Assembly: GCA_018970725.1 (NCBI GenBank)
Contig: JAGWVU010000009.1
Location: 58,130-122,129, forward strand
Reading direction: 5' to 3'
Source: Verrucomicrobiota bacterium
GTDB lineage: Bacteria; Verrucomicrobiota; Verrucomicrobiia; Verrucomicrobiales; DEV007
DNA length: 64,000 bases
Shown here piece after piece: positions 47,095 to 56,156 of this stretch. The notes under the pieces are model-generated. The model searched no databases. It was not told the origin of the DNA and saw only the letters and a program-made list of their open reading frames with translations. The translations under genes were made by a program, and so were the position numbers. Numbering within the stretch: position 1 is the first letter of the stretch; each line of letters starts with the position of its first letter.

Positions 47095-47952
47095 TTATTG
47101 GAAGACCACCGTCTTGTTGCGGCAGGTCAAAACCCGCCTCCGCACATGGGCCCAAACCGCCCGCGCCAGAACGATCTTCTCAAGGTCTTTCCCCTTGCGC
47201 ACCAGGTCCGCCACGGTGTCCTGATGGGAAACCGCCATCACATCCTGCGCGATGATCGGTCCTTCATCCAGATCCGCGGTCACGTAATGGCTCGTGGCTC
47301 CCACGATCTTCACGCCCCGGTCGTAGGCCTGGTGATAGGGCCGGGCACCAATGAAGGCCGGCAGGAAGGAATGATGGATGTTGATCACCCGGTTCGGCAG
47401 CGCCGCGACGAATTCATCGCTCAAAATCTGCATGTAGCGCGCCAGCACCACGGTATCGACCTCATTCGCCCGCAGCAAGGCCAGTTCGGCGGCCTCCTGC
47501 TTCGCCTTGTTCTTTCCGTTCACCGGAAACACGTGGAAGGGAATCTCGAAGCGGTCGGCGACCCGCCGGAGATCCTCATGGTTGCTCACAATCAGCGGAA
47601 TCTCCATCTCCAACTCGCCCCCCTCGTGCCGGGCTAGCAGGTCGTAAAGGCAATGCGAGTCACGGGAGACGAAAAGCGCCACTCGCGGCCGGACATCGGT
47701 GAAATGCAGGGCGCATTCCATGGGGCCATAAGGCCGCGTCAAATCCTGAACCGCCCCCGCCAGAGCCTCGCGCGGGATGAGGAAACCGTTCGTCTCCCAC
47801 TCAAGCCGCATGAAAAAGACGTTCTCCGCCTTGTCCACATGTTCGTCGAGATCCACGATGTTGCCGCGGTTCCGATGGATGAAGTTGGAAACCTCGGCCA
47901 CAATGCCCGGTTGGTCCGGACAGGAGAGCAGCAGGATCGCGTGCGGAGTCAT
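47095..47952 (-). CDS. purU: formyltetrahydrofolate deformylase
   Basis: 285 residues from the ATG at 47952. An N-terminal ACT domain ([35 protein letters not shown]) precedes the formyltransferase-type catalytic domain with [31 protein letters not shown] and [16 protein letters not shown]. PurU hydrolyses 10-formyl-tetrahydrofolate to formate and tetrahydrofolate. It lies 46 bases downstream of the tRNA-Leu gene on the same strand. purH, which consumes the same cofactor, lies 1.1 kb away on the other strand. Confidence 0.96.
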   Translation of the reverse strand: MTPHAILLLSCPDQPGIVAEVSNFIHRNRGNIVDLDEHVDKAENVFFMRLEWETNGFLIPREALAGAVQDLTRPYGPMECALHFTDVRPRVALFVSRDSHCLYDLLARHEGGELEMEIPLIVSNHEDLRRVADRFEIPFHVFPVNGKNKAKQEAAELALLRANEVDTVVLARYMQILSDEFVAALPNRVINIHHSFLPAFIGARPYHQAYDRGVKIVGATSHYVTADLDEGPIIAQDVMAVSHQDTVADLVRKGKDLEKIVLARAVWAHVRRRVLTCRNKTVVFQ

Positions 47953-47997
47953 GGTGTCGGGAACAGGATCGTCAGGACCGGCTGCCCCGCCGCTTGA

Positions 47998-48079
47998 TGC
48001 TCGAAGGGGGACTCGAACCCCCACAGGTCGCCCTACAAGATCCTTAGTCTTGCGCGTCTACCAATTCCGCCATCCGAGC
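47998..48079 (-). tRNA. tRNA-Leu, anticodon AAG
   Basis: Read on the minus strand: acceptor GCTCGGA pairs with TTCGAGC (one G-T pair) and the discriminator is A. The D arm contains AATTGGTAGA. The anticodon stem CAAGA/TCTTG encloses the loop CTAAGGA, giving U33, anticodon AAG and G37. A long variable arm (AGG GCGA CCT) and a T arm GGGGG-TTCGAGT-CCCCC follow. The long variable arm, A73 and G37 all fit leucine tRNA of the CUN class. CCA is not encoded. A34 is unusual for a bacterial leucine tRNA and would need conversion to inosine. Confidence 0.93.
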
Positions 48080-48163
48080 TTTCGGCCCTCGAAGAATCGC
48101 ATCTCCAAGCCGCGGACGGGGATTCTACCTCCCGATGCCGGGGACGCAAACGGTTTCTGCAAA

Positions 48164-48502
48164 TCACCACGGGGGAACCGCTTCGCGAATCGATCCATCC
48201 GGGGCCGCCCACATCACCTGCCGCGAGGAAAGCCCCGCCGCCCGGAGCGTGTCCGCATCCGCGTGTCCCAGGGATTCCACCGGTCCGCCGCAGGCCGGGC
48301 ACTGCTTCCTCGCCCAGTCAGCGTGATCGCCCCGGGAGAATCGGAAGAGTTCGCCCCCGTCGATCCTCCCGACCGCGTAATCGAGTTCCCCGCACCAGCC
48401 CATGACCGCGCCGCAACGGCCGCAATGAACCAGCACGAGAGGCCCCGAATCACAGCAGGGGCACGGTTCGCGCCGGAAGAAATACCCGGAGTTGGTCGGC
48501 AT
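48164..48502 (-). CDS. zinc-ribbon protein of unknown function
   Basis: 112 residues from the ATG at 48502 (MPTNSGYFFRREPCPCCDSG). Three CxxC-type pairs are visible: CPCC, HCGRC and CPACGG, with a further Cys in MGWCGELD, enough for one or two zinc sites. The C-terminal half is FSRGDHADWARKQ then the last knuckle and ADADTLRAAGLSSRQV. I do not recognise the family. It is divergent from the small membrane-protein gene at 48596 and lies upstream of the tRNA on the same strand. Confidence 0.6.
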   Translation of the reverse strand: MPTNSGYFFRREPCPCCDSGPLVLVHCGRCGAVMGWCGELDYAVGRIDGGELFRFSRGDHADWARKQCPACGGPVESLGHADADTLRAAGLSSRQVMWAAPDGSIREAVPPW

Positions 48503-48595
48503 CGCACCCCCACCGTCCCGCCTCCTCCGGGAATCGCAACCGCGGAATCCACCGCCTTCCTTTTTCCCTTGAAGGCGCGGACGGCCCGCCGGACG

Positions 48596-49015
48596 ATGCC
48601 CTTCCAGATGACCCCGCTCTTGCGCCCGCCCCACGGCATTCTCTTTGGCTTCGGCACCGCTCTGCTCGCGGTCGCCTGGTTCACGGTGATCGATTCCGGC
48701 CGCCGGGCGGAGCTGGAAGCCATCGTGTTCCCCACCGGCGCCGGAGACCGGAGGATTTACCAACCGCCTCCGGACCTCGGATTGGCTTCGGAAATCGTGC
48801 GGCTTCACGGCCGGGTTTACCGTCCGGCCCAACTGGAATCGATCCGTGAACCGGACGACCGGATGATGGCGGCCGGGCGGGACGACGCCGGCGCCCTGAC
48901 CCTCTACCGCCGTTCCGCTCCCGCAGCGGAGGAAGGGCGGCTCCACCTCAAAACCGGGACCGGCCAATACCTGCCACTGACACCAAACGAGGCGCAAAGC
49001 CCTCCGCCACGGTGA
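48596..49015 (+). CDS. small single-pass membrane protein upstream of purH
   Basis: 139 residues from the ATG at 48596; ATG 48608 (MTPLLRPPHG) is an alternative. One N-terminal membrane helix (ILFGFGTALLAVAWFTVID) precedes ~110 residues with no recognised domain: ELEAIVFPTGAGDRRIYQPPPDL and DDAGALTLYRRSAPAAEE. Its stop overlaps a GTG (49012) that is in frame with purH, so purH translation may be coupled to it. Coding potential is supported by the membrane helix and this arrangement. Function unknown. Confidence 0.55.
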   Translation: MPFQMTPLLRPPHGILFGFGTALLAVAWFTVIDSGRRAELEAIVFPTGAGDRRIYQPPPDLGLASEIVRLHGRVYRPAQLESIREPDDRMMAAGRDDAGALTLYRRSAPAAEEGRLHLKTGTGQYLPLTPNEAQSPPPR

Positions 49016-49068
49016 CATTTGCGCTTGAACCCGCCAGTCTCCCGGAGAAGGGTCCGCACGCCCAGCCA

Positions 49069-50619
49069 ATGAGCACACCCCGCGCCCTCATCTCCGTATC
49101 GGACAAAACCGGCATCGTCCCTTTCGTCCAAGGTCTCCACGAACTCGGTTTCCAGATCCTCTCCACCGGCGGAACCGCTTCCGCCCTGCGCGAGGCCGCG
49201 ATCCCCGTCACCGAAGTGGCGGACTACACCGGGTTTCCCGAAATGTTCGAGGGACGGGTCAAGACGCTCCACCCCAAGGTCCACGGTGGACTCCTTCACC
49301 GGCGGGATTCCGCGGAACACGTCGCCCAAGCCTCCGAACATGGAATCGACCCCATCGACGTCGTCGTGGTCAACCTCTATCCCTTCGAGGAAACCATTGC
49401 CCGGCCCGATGTCACTCTCGAGGAAGCGATCGAGCAGATCGATATCGGCGGCCCCTCCATGCTGCGTTCCGCGGCCAAGAATTACCGATCCGTCACCGTG
49501 GTCACCGATCCGGCGGACTACAAGAGCGTCCTCCAGGAACTGCGCGAGGGCCGGGGGGAAACCACCCTGAAAACCCGCGAGGCGCTCGCCCTCAAGGTCT
49601 TCCAACTCACTTCGAGCTATGACCGGGCCATCGCGGGGTATCTCAACCGCTCCCAAGCTGTCCAAGGCATGTTCGGGATTTCCCTCCCCCTCGACCGCAA
49701 ACTCCGGCACGGCGAGAACCCCCACCAGGAGGCCGCCCTCTACGGAAAATTCAGCGAACTTTACGAACAACTGAGCGGCAAGGAACTGAGCTACACCAAC
49801 GTCCTCGACATCGCGGCCGGCGGGGAACTCATTTCCGAGTTCCGCCGTCCCGCGGTCGCCATCCTCAAACACACCAACCCGTGCGGCGTCGGCCTCGCCA
49901 TCGGGGACGACGAGGGAATCCGGGAAGCGTGGGAAAAGGCCTACGAGACGGATCGCCAAGCCCCCTTCGGCGGGGTCATCGTCTGCAACCGTCCCTTCAC
50001 CGAGAGCCTCGCCCGGGTCGTTTCCGAGATCTTCACGGACGTCATCATCGCCCCCGAGTTCGAGACCGAAGCCCGCGCCATCCTCCAACGCAAAAAAAAC
50101 CTGCGCCTCATCCGCATGGCCACCGCCAAAGTCAAGGACGCCCTCCGCGATCCCGTCATCCGCTCCACCACAGGCGGTCTGCTGGTCATGGATAGCGACC
50201 CCGTCGCCCTCGGAACCGAGGAGATGGAAAAACACGTCGTCACCAAACGACCGCCCACGGCTGACGAACTCGAAGCCATGCGCTTCGCTTGGAGGGTCGC
50301 CAAGCACGTCAAGTCCAACGCCATCGTTTTCGGCACCAAGGACCGCACCCTCGGCATCGGCGCCGGTCAGATGTCCCGCGTCGATTCCTGCCGCATCGCC
50401 ATCTGGAAAGCCCGTGAAGCCGGTTTGGATTTGAAGGGCAGCGCCGTCGCCAGCGATGCCATGTTCCCCTTCCCGGACGGCTTGATCGCGGCCGCCGAGG
50501 CCGGGGCCAGGGTGGCCATCCAACCCGGCGGTTCGGTCAAGGACGCGGAGGTGATCGCGGCCGCAGATGAACGGGACATGGCCATGGTCTTCACCGGACA
50601 CCGCCACTTCCTTCATTGA
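49069..50619 (+). CDS. purH: bifunctional AICAR transformylase / IMP cyclohydrolase
   Basis: 516 residues from the ATG at 49069 ([16 protein letters not shown]), chosen by homology. A GTG at 49012 in the same frame overlaps the upstream stop and could add 19 residues. The MGS-like IMP cyclohydrolase domain (~1-190) has [34 protein letters not shown] and [13 protein letters not shown]. The AICAR transformylase domain follows, with [28 protein letters not shown] and [14 protein letters not shown]. It catalyses the last two steps of IMP synthesis. No other pur gene except purU is near. Confidence 0.97.
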   Translation: MSTPRALISVSDKTGIVPFVQGLHELGFQILSTGGTASALREAAIPVTEVADYTGFPEMFEGRVKTLHPKVHGGLLHRRDSAEHVAQASEHGIDPIDVVVVNLYPFEETIARPDVTLEEAIEQIDIGGPSMLRSAAKNYRSVTVVTDPADYKSVLQELREGRGETTLKTREALALKVFQLTSSYDRAIAGYLNRSQAVQGMFGISLPLDRKLRHGENPHQEAALYGKFSELYEQLSGKELSYTNVLDIAAGGELISEFRRPAVAILKHTNPCGVGLAIGDDEGIREAWEKAYETDRQAPFGGVIVCNRPFTESLARVVSEIFTDVIIAPEFETEARAILQRKKNLRLIRMATAKVKDALRDPVIRSTTGGLLVMDSDPVALGTEEMEKHVVTKRPPTADELEAMRFAWRVAKHVKSNAIVFGTKDRTLGIGAGQMSRVDSCRIAIWKAREAGLDLKGSAVASDAMFPFPDGLIAAAEAGARVAIQPGGSVKDAEVIAAADERDMAMVFTGHRHFLH

Positions 50620-50666
50620 GACGGAAGGGACCGCGCAAGAAATCGAACCGCCCGCGTCTGCCGCGC

Positions 50667-51290
50667 ATGCCTTTCCGGAAGTCCGCCGCCTTCGCCCTCG
50701 TGGCGCTCGCCCTCTCGGGTCCCGTCTCCTGCGTCCAGACCACCGCCTCTTTCCAAGCCCCGGGGTTCAGCCCCGCCCTCCTCGCCGTGCGCGGTCTCCG
50801 GGTCGGCCCGCTGGAGAACGAGGCTCCCGGCCCCAACCTCGGTTCCGGCGACGAGGCCGCGCTGGTCAACGCCCTTTCCCGGCAGCTCACCAAAAGCAAA
50901 AAGGTGCTCGTCACCCCCTCCCCGAACGGGCTCCAGCTCAACACGACCGTCGTGCGCAACGACGTCGACCGCTGGATCAGCCGGAACTGCCAGTCGGTCG
51001 AAGAGCCGGTGCGCGACGAGGACGGGGAGATTGTCGGCCACGTCACGCGGACCACTTACACCATCTTCTCCCATGCCCGGCGCACCGTCGACGCCTCTTT
51101 CCAGCTGGTGGATCCGGCCACCGGCAAGGTGGCCTGGGCTTGGGCCGGCACTTCGAGCCGCGAAAACAGCCGCTCCCTGCAGTCCACCTGCTGTTTCCCC
51201 GATCCTCCGGCCTTCCCCGAACCACCCCTGACCCGCGAGGTCGCGGATTCGCTGATGCGAACCGCAGCCCGTAAACTGACGTCCCGCTGA
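50667..51290 (+). CDS. putative secreted lipoprotein of unknown function
   Basis: 207 residues from the ATG at 50667 (MPFRKSAAFALVALALSGPVSC). The signal ends in PVSC, an imperfect lipobox (Pro at -3), so lipidation is possible but not sure. The body FQAPGFSPALLAVRGLRVGPLEN, then a Thr/Arg-rich segment and SFQLVDPATGKVAWAWAGTSSRENSR, resembles LPP20/CsgG-region or DUF4136-like envelope lipoproteins only loosely. It follows purH by 47 bases and precedes an AT-rich stretch with inverted repeats before the DUF1549 gene. Confidence 0.6.
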   Translation: MPFRKSAAFALVALALSGPVSCVQTTASFQAPGFSPALLAVRGLRVGPLENEAPGPNLGSGDEAALVNALSRQLTKSKKVLVTPSPNGLQLNTTVVRNDVDRWISRNCQSVEEPVRDEDGEIVGHVTRTTYTIFSHARRTVDASFQLVDPATGKVAWAWAGTSSRENSRSLQSTCCFPDPPAFPEPPLTREVADSLMRTAARKLTSR

Positions 51291-51449
51291 GGCGCGCAGG
51301 CGAATCCCGCACACCCCCCGGATTTTTCTTTTCCATTTCGGAAGATCGAATAAATTCGTGAGAAATTCGGAATCGTTCCGCCGTTGAAGGTTGAAGGCTC
51401 CGCTCTCGAACACTTACAGACCCCTCCGGGCTTCAATCGAAGATTGAAC

Positions 51450-53579
51450 ATGAAAAAACTCGCAATCCTAGCACTGACAGGCGCCTTGGCCTCCACCCTC
51501 GTGGGAGCCGAGATGCGTTCTTGGACTGATTCCCAAGGCCGTAAAGTCAACGCCGAGATGGTTGGCGTCCAAGACGGAAAGATTCTCCTGAAGCTCGAAA
51601 CGGGGAAAACCGTCCCCTTCCCCATCGCCAACCTGAGCCCTGCGGATCAGGAGTTCCTCCGGGGCAACGCCCCTCTCGATACCGCGACCGCCGCCAAGCA
51701 AATCGACGATCTGGTCCTGAACAAACTCAAGACCTCCTACGCCGAGATCCGCAAAAACTGGGAGGCCGCCAAAGTGGGCAGCAAATCCAAGGAGGAACTC
51801 GAGTTCCTCGTCAAAATGACCTGGCCCACCGAGCGCACCACGGACGAACAATTCCTCCGCCGCATCTACCTCGACGTGGCCGGGCGCATCCCCACCTACG
51901 CCGAGACCACCGCTTTCCTCAACAGCCGGGACGCGAACAAGCGCGCCAGGCTCATCGACCAGCTGCTGGAGTCCGACGCCTTCACCAGCAACTTCTTCAA
52001 CTTCTTGTCGGACCTTTTCCGCATCCGGGAGGGCATCTCCATGAACGACAGCCGCGGCCTCAAGGTCGGGGCCTACGCCGACTGGATGAAGGACCAGATC
52101 CGCGCCAACCGCCCGTGGGATGAATGGGTCCGGGATCTCCTCACCGCCCAAGGCTTCTACTGGGACAACCCGGCCACCGGTTACATGCTGACCGACCAAG
52201 GCATGCCGCTCTGCAACCTTTCGAACAACTTCACCGTCTTCGCCGGCACCGAGATCACTTGCGCCCAGTGCCATGACCACCCCTTCGAGGAGGTCTTCCA
52301 GATGGACTTCTTCAAAATGGCGGCCTTTTTCGGCGGCACCAATCTCCGCTCCGGTGGCAACACCCCGGAAGCCAAGGCGGCGGTCGATGCCCTCCGCGGC
52401 TACGAAGCCAAGTGGAAGGAAGAGAATGCCAAGGCGGATCGGGTTCCCCGTTTCCCCCAGGACCTGCAGGATATTCTCCGCGCCTACCAATACAGCGTGG
52501 CCGATGGCAAGGAGGGCAAGGTGCAGCTCCCGCACGATTACAAATACGATGACGCCAAGCCGAGCGAGTGGGTCAGTCCGTCGACCTATTTCGGTTCCGA
52601 GGTGGATCTGGAAAAGTATGAGAATCCGCGTCAGGCTTTCGCCACCTGGCTCACCGCCAAGGATCATCCCCGGTTCACCATCAACATCGTAAACCGCCTT
52701 TGGAAGCAATGCTTTGGCTTGGGCCAGATCGAGCCAGTTTACAACATTCCCGGTCACCTCGATGGCCAGGCCCAGAATGTCGAGCTCGTGAAATACCTTG
52801 AGCAGCTCATGAAGGACCTCAACTACGACCTCAAGGGCTTCCTCCGCGTCATCTACAACACGGAAACCTATCAGCGCGAGGCCAATCATCATTCCCCCAC
52901 GATGGCGCAGATCGACCAGGGCGAATATCACTTCCCCTCCCCGGTCCTCCGCCGGATGAGCGCGGAGCAGATGTGGGACTCCCTCGTCTCCCTCAGCACC
53001 GAGACCCCGGAAATGATGTCCAACCGGATGCTCGAGGCTTACCGGGATTACATGCACACTGATTGGAGCACCGTTGCCTACGAGGATCTCATCAAGAAGA
53101 AGCGGGACGAATTCCGCGCGCTCGGTTCCGTGACCGGCGGTGGATCGGACATGATGATGATGGGCGGCGGCGGCGGCGGACGCCGCGTCGATGACCTGCT
53201 GGTTCGGGCTTCGGAGCGCCGCCTCCCGGAGGGCGTCAATCACATGATGTATGCCTTCGGTCAGTCAGACAAACTGATCATTGAGAACGCCAACCGGGTC
53301 GGGTCCGTGCCCCAGGTGATGTTCCTGCTCAACGGGGATCTCACCAACAGGACCATGGTCCGTCCCGACATCTACGTCACGAAAAACGCCAAGGCGGCGA
53401 AGAGCCAGGCCGAAGGTTCTACCGTGGTCTACCTCAGCATCCTCAACCGCAAGCCCAACACGGCCGAGTTGATGGAGGCCAAGAAACTCGTCACCAAAAA
53501 CCCCACCACCGGTGAGGAGGACTACTCCGACCTCATTTGGGCCTTGCTGAACTCCCGCGAGTTCATGTTCGTCCAGTAA
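51450..53579 (+). CDS. DUF1549/DUF1553 secreted protein with SHD1 domain
   Basis: 709 residues from the ATG at 51450 (MKKLAILALTGALASTLVGA, signal peptide). An SHD1-like domain (RSWTDSQGRKVNAEMVGVQ) opens the mature protein. DUF1549 follows (DEQFLRRIYLDVAGRIPTY, TDQGMPLCNLSNNFTVFAG, TCAQCHDHPFEEVFQMDF with a haem-like CxxCH). DUF1553 covers the second half (NPRQAFATWLTAKDHPRFT, INIVNRLWKQCFG, VLRRMSAEQMWDSLVSLS). A Met/Gly-rich run lies at ~567-578. The partner DUF1501 gene follows after 41 bases, the usual pairing in this phylum group. The upstream gap (51291-51449) has CGAATAAATTCG and CGGAATCGTTCCG inverted repeats in AT-rich sequence, a likely promoter region. Function unproven. Confidence 0.93.
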   Translation: MKKLAILALTGALASTLVGAEMRSWTDSQGRKVNAEMVGVQDGKILLKLETGKTVPFPIANLSPADQEFLRGNAPLDTATAAKQIDDLVLNKLKTSYAEIRKNWEAAKVGSKSKEELEFLVKMTWPTERTTDEQFLRRIYLDVAGRIPTYAETTAFLNSRDANKRARLIDQLLESDAFTSNFFNFLSDLFRIREGISMNDSRGLKVGAYADWMKDQIRANRPWDEWVRDLLTAQGFYWDNPATGYMLTDQGMPLCNLSNNFTVFAGTEITCAQCHDHPFEEVFQMDFFKMAAFFGGTNLRSGGNTPEAKAAVDALRGYEAKWKEENAKADRVPRFPQDLQDILRAYQYSVADGKEGKVQLPHDYKYDDAKPSEWVSPSTYFGSEVDLEKYENPRQAFATWLTAKDHPRFTINIVNRLWKQCFGLGQIEPVYNIPGHLDGQAQNVELVKYLEQLMKDLNYDLKGFLRVIYNTETYQREANHHSPTMAQIDQGEYHFPSPVLRRMSAEQMWDSLVSLSTETPEMMSNRMLEAYRDYMHTDWSTVAYEDLIKKKRDEFRALGSVTGGGSDMMMMGGGGGGRRVDDLLVRASERRLPEGVNHMMYAFGQSDKLIIENANRVGSVPQVMFLLNGDLTNRTMVRPDIYVTKNAKAAKSQAEGSTVVYLSILNRKPNTAELMEAKKLVTKNPTTGEEDYSDLIWALLNSREFMFVQ

Positions 53580-53620
53580 TTCTCCAACCCGTTCATCCGC
53601 AACCTCATACTCATCTCAAA

Positions 53621-54937
53621 ATGAAAGACCAACTCCGAAACCTCGATCCGCTCTCCCGCCGGGAGTTCGCGGCCAATACCGCCAGGTCCGCTCTCGGACT
53701 CAGCCTGATGTCCGGCCTCGATACCGCCATGGCCCAGTCCGGCAAGGGCGGGAAGGCGAAGCACCTCATCTATTTTTACATGGGTGGGGGGATGACCCAC
53801 ATCGATAGCTTCGATCCCAAGCCGGATGCGGCGACCGAAATCAAGGGCCCCATCGGCTCCATCGGCACCAATGTTCCCGGCATCCAGCTCGGAGCCTACT
53901 TCGAGAAGCTCGCGAAGCGCGCCGACAAACTCGCCATCGTGAACTCGATGACCCAGCAGACCGGTGACCACGACGGGGGCCGCTACTGGATGTTGACCGG
54001 ATACAAGAAGGTCGCCACCATCGTCCACCCGGAAATGGCCGCGTGGAAACAACGCTTCCACGGACCCAACACCGTCTCCGACATTCCCACTTCCTTCATC
54101 ATCGGCGGTGGCGTTCTCCCGGGAGCCGGATTCTTCGGCCCCTCCTACTCACCGCTCCCGCTTGGAGATCCCTCACGCGGTCTCCCGAACGCCGTGTCCC
54201 CGGTCGACCAGGATCGTGCCACCAAACGCACCGGCTCTCTCGAAACCTTCAACAAGGCGTTTGAGTCCAAGTTCTCGACCACCGAAGTCAAGGCCTACAC
54301 CGAATACTACGACAACACCCTCTCCTTCCTCCGGAGCAAGGACCTCGAGGTCTTCGACCTCACCAAGGTGCCCGACGCCAAGCGCCAGTCCTTCGGGATG
54401 GATCGCATGGGTCAAGGCGCCCTGCTGGCCACCCGCCTCATCCAGAAGGGTGTCGGTGCCATCCGCATCGATGGCGGCGGTTGTGACAACCACGAGGACA
54501 TCGAGACCGCGTTCCAGAACCCGGCCCGGACCTTGGACACCTCCCTGAGCGCCCTCATCGACGAACTTGAGGCCATCGGCAAACTCGACGAGACCCTCAT
54601 CGTCGTCGGCACCGAGTTCGGCCGGACCCCGATCGTCAACGTCAACGCCGGTCGCGACCACTTCCCCCGTGTCTTCTCCGCGGTGCTCGCGGGTGGCGGC
54701 ATCAAGGGTGGCCAGAAGTATGGCAAATCCGACGCCAAGGGCTATTCCGTCGAGGAAAACCCCGTCCGTCCGGAGGATCTCAACGCCACCATCGCGACCG
54801 CCCTCGGCATCCCGCTCGACAAGGTCATCTACGCGCCGTCGGGTCGTCCCTTCCTCGTCGCCGGTCACGTTGCCGATCCCAAGGATCCGAACAACGTGTT
54901 GCCCGAAGGCAAGCCGATCGCGAGCTTCTTCGCCTGA
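53621..54937 (+). CDS. DUF1501 secreted protein
   Basis: 438 residues from the ATG at 53621. A Tat-like signal (SRREFAANTARSALGLSLMSG) precedes the DUF1501 body of the alkaline phosphatase/sulfatase-like superfamily: HLIYFYMGGGMTHIDSFDPKP, MTQQTGDHDGGRYWMLTGY, GTEFGRTPIVNVNAGRDHFP and HVFSAVLAGGGIKGG-like text in its C-terminal half (PRVFSAVLAGGGIKGG). It is the downstream partner of the DUF1549/DUF1553 gene. A strong terminator 28 bases after the stop closes the operon. Confidence 0.94.
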   Translation: MKDQLRNLDPLSRREFAANTARSALGLSLMSGLDTAMAQSGKGGKAKHLIYFYMGGGMTHIDSFDPKPDAATEIKGPIGSIGTNVPGIQLGAYFEKLAKRADKLAIVNSMTQQTGDHDGGRYWMLTGYKKVATIVHPEMAAWKQRFHGPNTVSDIPTSFIIGGGVLPGAGFFGPSYSPLPLGDPSRGLPNAVSPVDQDRATKRTGSLETFNKAFESKFSTTEVKAYTEYYDNTLSFLRSKDLEVFDLTKVPDAKRQSFGMDRMGQGALLATRLIQKGVGAIRIDGGGCDNHEDIETAFQNPARTLDTSLSALIDELEAIGKLDETLIVVGTEFGRTPIVNVNAGRDHFPRVFSAVLAGGGIKGGQKYGKSDAKGYSVEENPVRPEDLNATIATALGIPLDKVIYAPSGRPFLVAGHVADPKDPNNVLPEGKPIASFFA

Positions 54938-54964
54938 TCAGGCCCTTGGTTGAATGATTCCCTG

Positions 54965-54996
54965 AGCCCGGAACCGCGAGGTTCCGGGCTTTTTTT
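54965..54996 (+). terminator. intrinsic terminator after the DUF1501 gene
   Basis: A perfect 11-base stem, AGCCCGGAACC (54965-54975) with GGTTCCGGGCT (54980-54990), encloses the loop GCGA. Six T residues follow at 54991-54996. This is the clearest rho-independent terminator in the window and ends the lipoprotein/DUF1549/DUF1501 transcript. Confidence 0.95.
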
Positions 54997-55098
54997 GTCG
55001 CACGCTCCCCACTCCCCGGCCACCTTGGAAAAAGCCGGTGGCCTCGTGAAGCATCGCCCCTCCGGTTCGTCGTCTCAACCCTGCTTTCCCTCTCCCAG

Positions 55099-55953
55099 AT
55101 GCCGGATGCCTCCCTCCTCTTCGATTCCCACATGCACACCCCGCTGTGCAAACACGCCGTCGGCCACCCTTCGGAATACGTTGCCGCCGGACTGGCAGCG
55201 GGGCTCGACGGAATCATCTTCACCTGCCATAGCCCGATGCCGGACCGGTGGTCCCACGCCGTCCGGATGAGCCCTGACCAGTTCGATGCCTACGTGGCCT
55301 TGGTCGATGAGGGCCGATCCTCCGCCCCCGCCGGGTTCGAGGTCCGGTTGGGCTTGGAAAGCGATTTCTTTCCCGGGATGGAGTCGTGGCTCGGGGAATT
55401 GCACCAGCGCGCTCCGTTCCATTACATCCTCGGTTCCGTCCACTGGCATGTGCCCGAATACCGTGACGCGTATTGGCGGGGCGACATCGACGCCTTCCAG
55501 CGCCAGTATTTCGACCACCTCGCCGATTCGGCCGAGACCGGTCTCTTCGATGCCCTTGCCCACCCCGATCTCATTAAAAACGCGGACCCCAGCGCATGGA
55601 AGACCGGCCGGCTAGAGGATGCCATCGCCCGCGCCCTTGACCGGATTGCCGCCACCGGGGTGGCCATGGAACTGAACACTTCGGGCGTGAACAAGATCTA
55701 CCCGGAGATGAACCCCGGCCCTGGCATGCTCTCGATGATGCGGGAGCGCGGCATCCCCGTGGTTCTGGGCTCGGACTCCCATCATCCCTCCCGGGTGGCC
55801 GACCTCTTCCTTGCAGCCCTGGATCTCCTCGAGACCGCGGGTTATACGGAAATCCAGATCTTCGCGAACCGTCGCCCCCAGCCCTTGGGCATCGATTCCG
55901 CCCGCCATCGTCTCCGCCGCGCGGTCCCTTCCGGAGCCGGGCCGTCCCTCTAA
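55099..55953 (+). CDS. hisK: PHP-type histidinol-phosphatase
   Basis: 284 residues. PHP metal ligands are visible: DSHMHTPLCKHA, IIFTCHSPMPD, GLESDFFPG, ILGSVHWHV, ALAHPDLIK and VLGSDSHHP. The pattern fits the HisK/HisJ-like histidinol-phosphate phosphatase of histidine synthesis. It is not the HAD-type HisB phosphatase. A histidine-pathway gene (hisA) lies 2.8 kb downstream on the other strand, which fits. Related PHP phosphatases with other substrates cannot be fully excluded. Confidence 0.85.
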   Translation: MPDASLLFDSHMHTPLCKHAVGHPSEYVAAGLAAGLDGIIFTCHSPMPDRWSHAVRMSPDQFDAYVALVDEGRSSAPAGFEVRLGLESDFFPGMESWLGELHQRAPFHYILGSVHWHVPEYRDAYWRGDIDAFQRQYFDHLADSAETGLFDALAHPDLIKNADPSAWKTGRLEDAIARALDRIAATGVAMELNTSGVNKIYPEMNPGPGMLSMMRERGIPVVLGSDSHHPSRVADLFLAALDLLETAGYTEIQIFANRRPQPLGIDSARHRLRRAVPSGAGPSL

Positions 55954-56156
55954 GCGTCTGTTGAAATCGTCCGGGATGTCGCGGCCGAAGGGAAGAGGTT
56001 CTGAAAACCACGGGAAGCCACACGGCGACTTTCCATTTCTCTTCCAAAACCAAGCCCTTCACCGCGTCGCGGAGGGTTTCCACCGTCCCTGGCGTCATCA
56101 GCAATTTCCTGATTGCGCCGACCGCCGCAATCGCCGTTTACTCATGGGATCCCATC

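Noticed and set aside
47998..48100. tRNA gene as an attachment site for an integrated element
   Set aside because: No integrase gene and no duplicated tRNA 3' end found in the window.
55930..56104. Minus-strand protein-like stretch (ETLRDAVKGLVLEEKWKVAV) between the PHP and redoxin genes
   Set aside because: Too short, runs on into antisense of the PHP gene, and no homology recognised; noted only as a possible relict.
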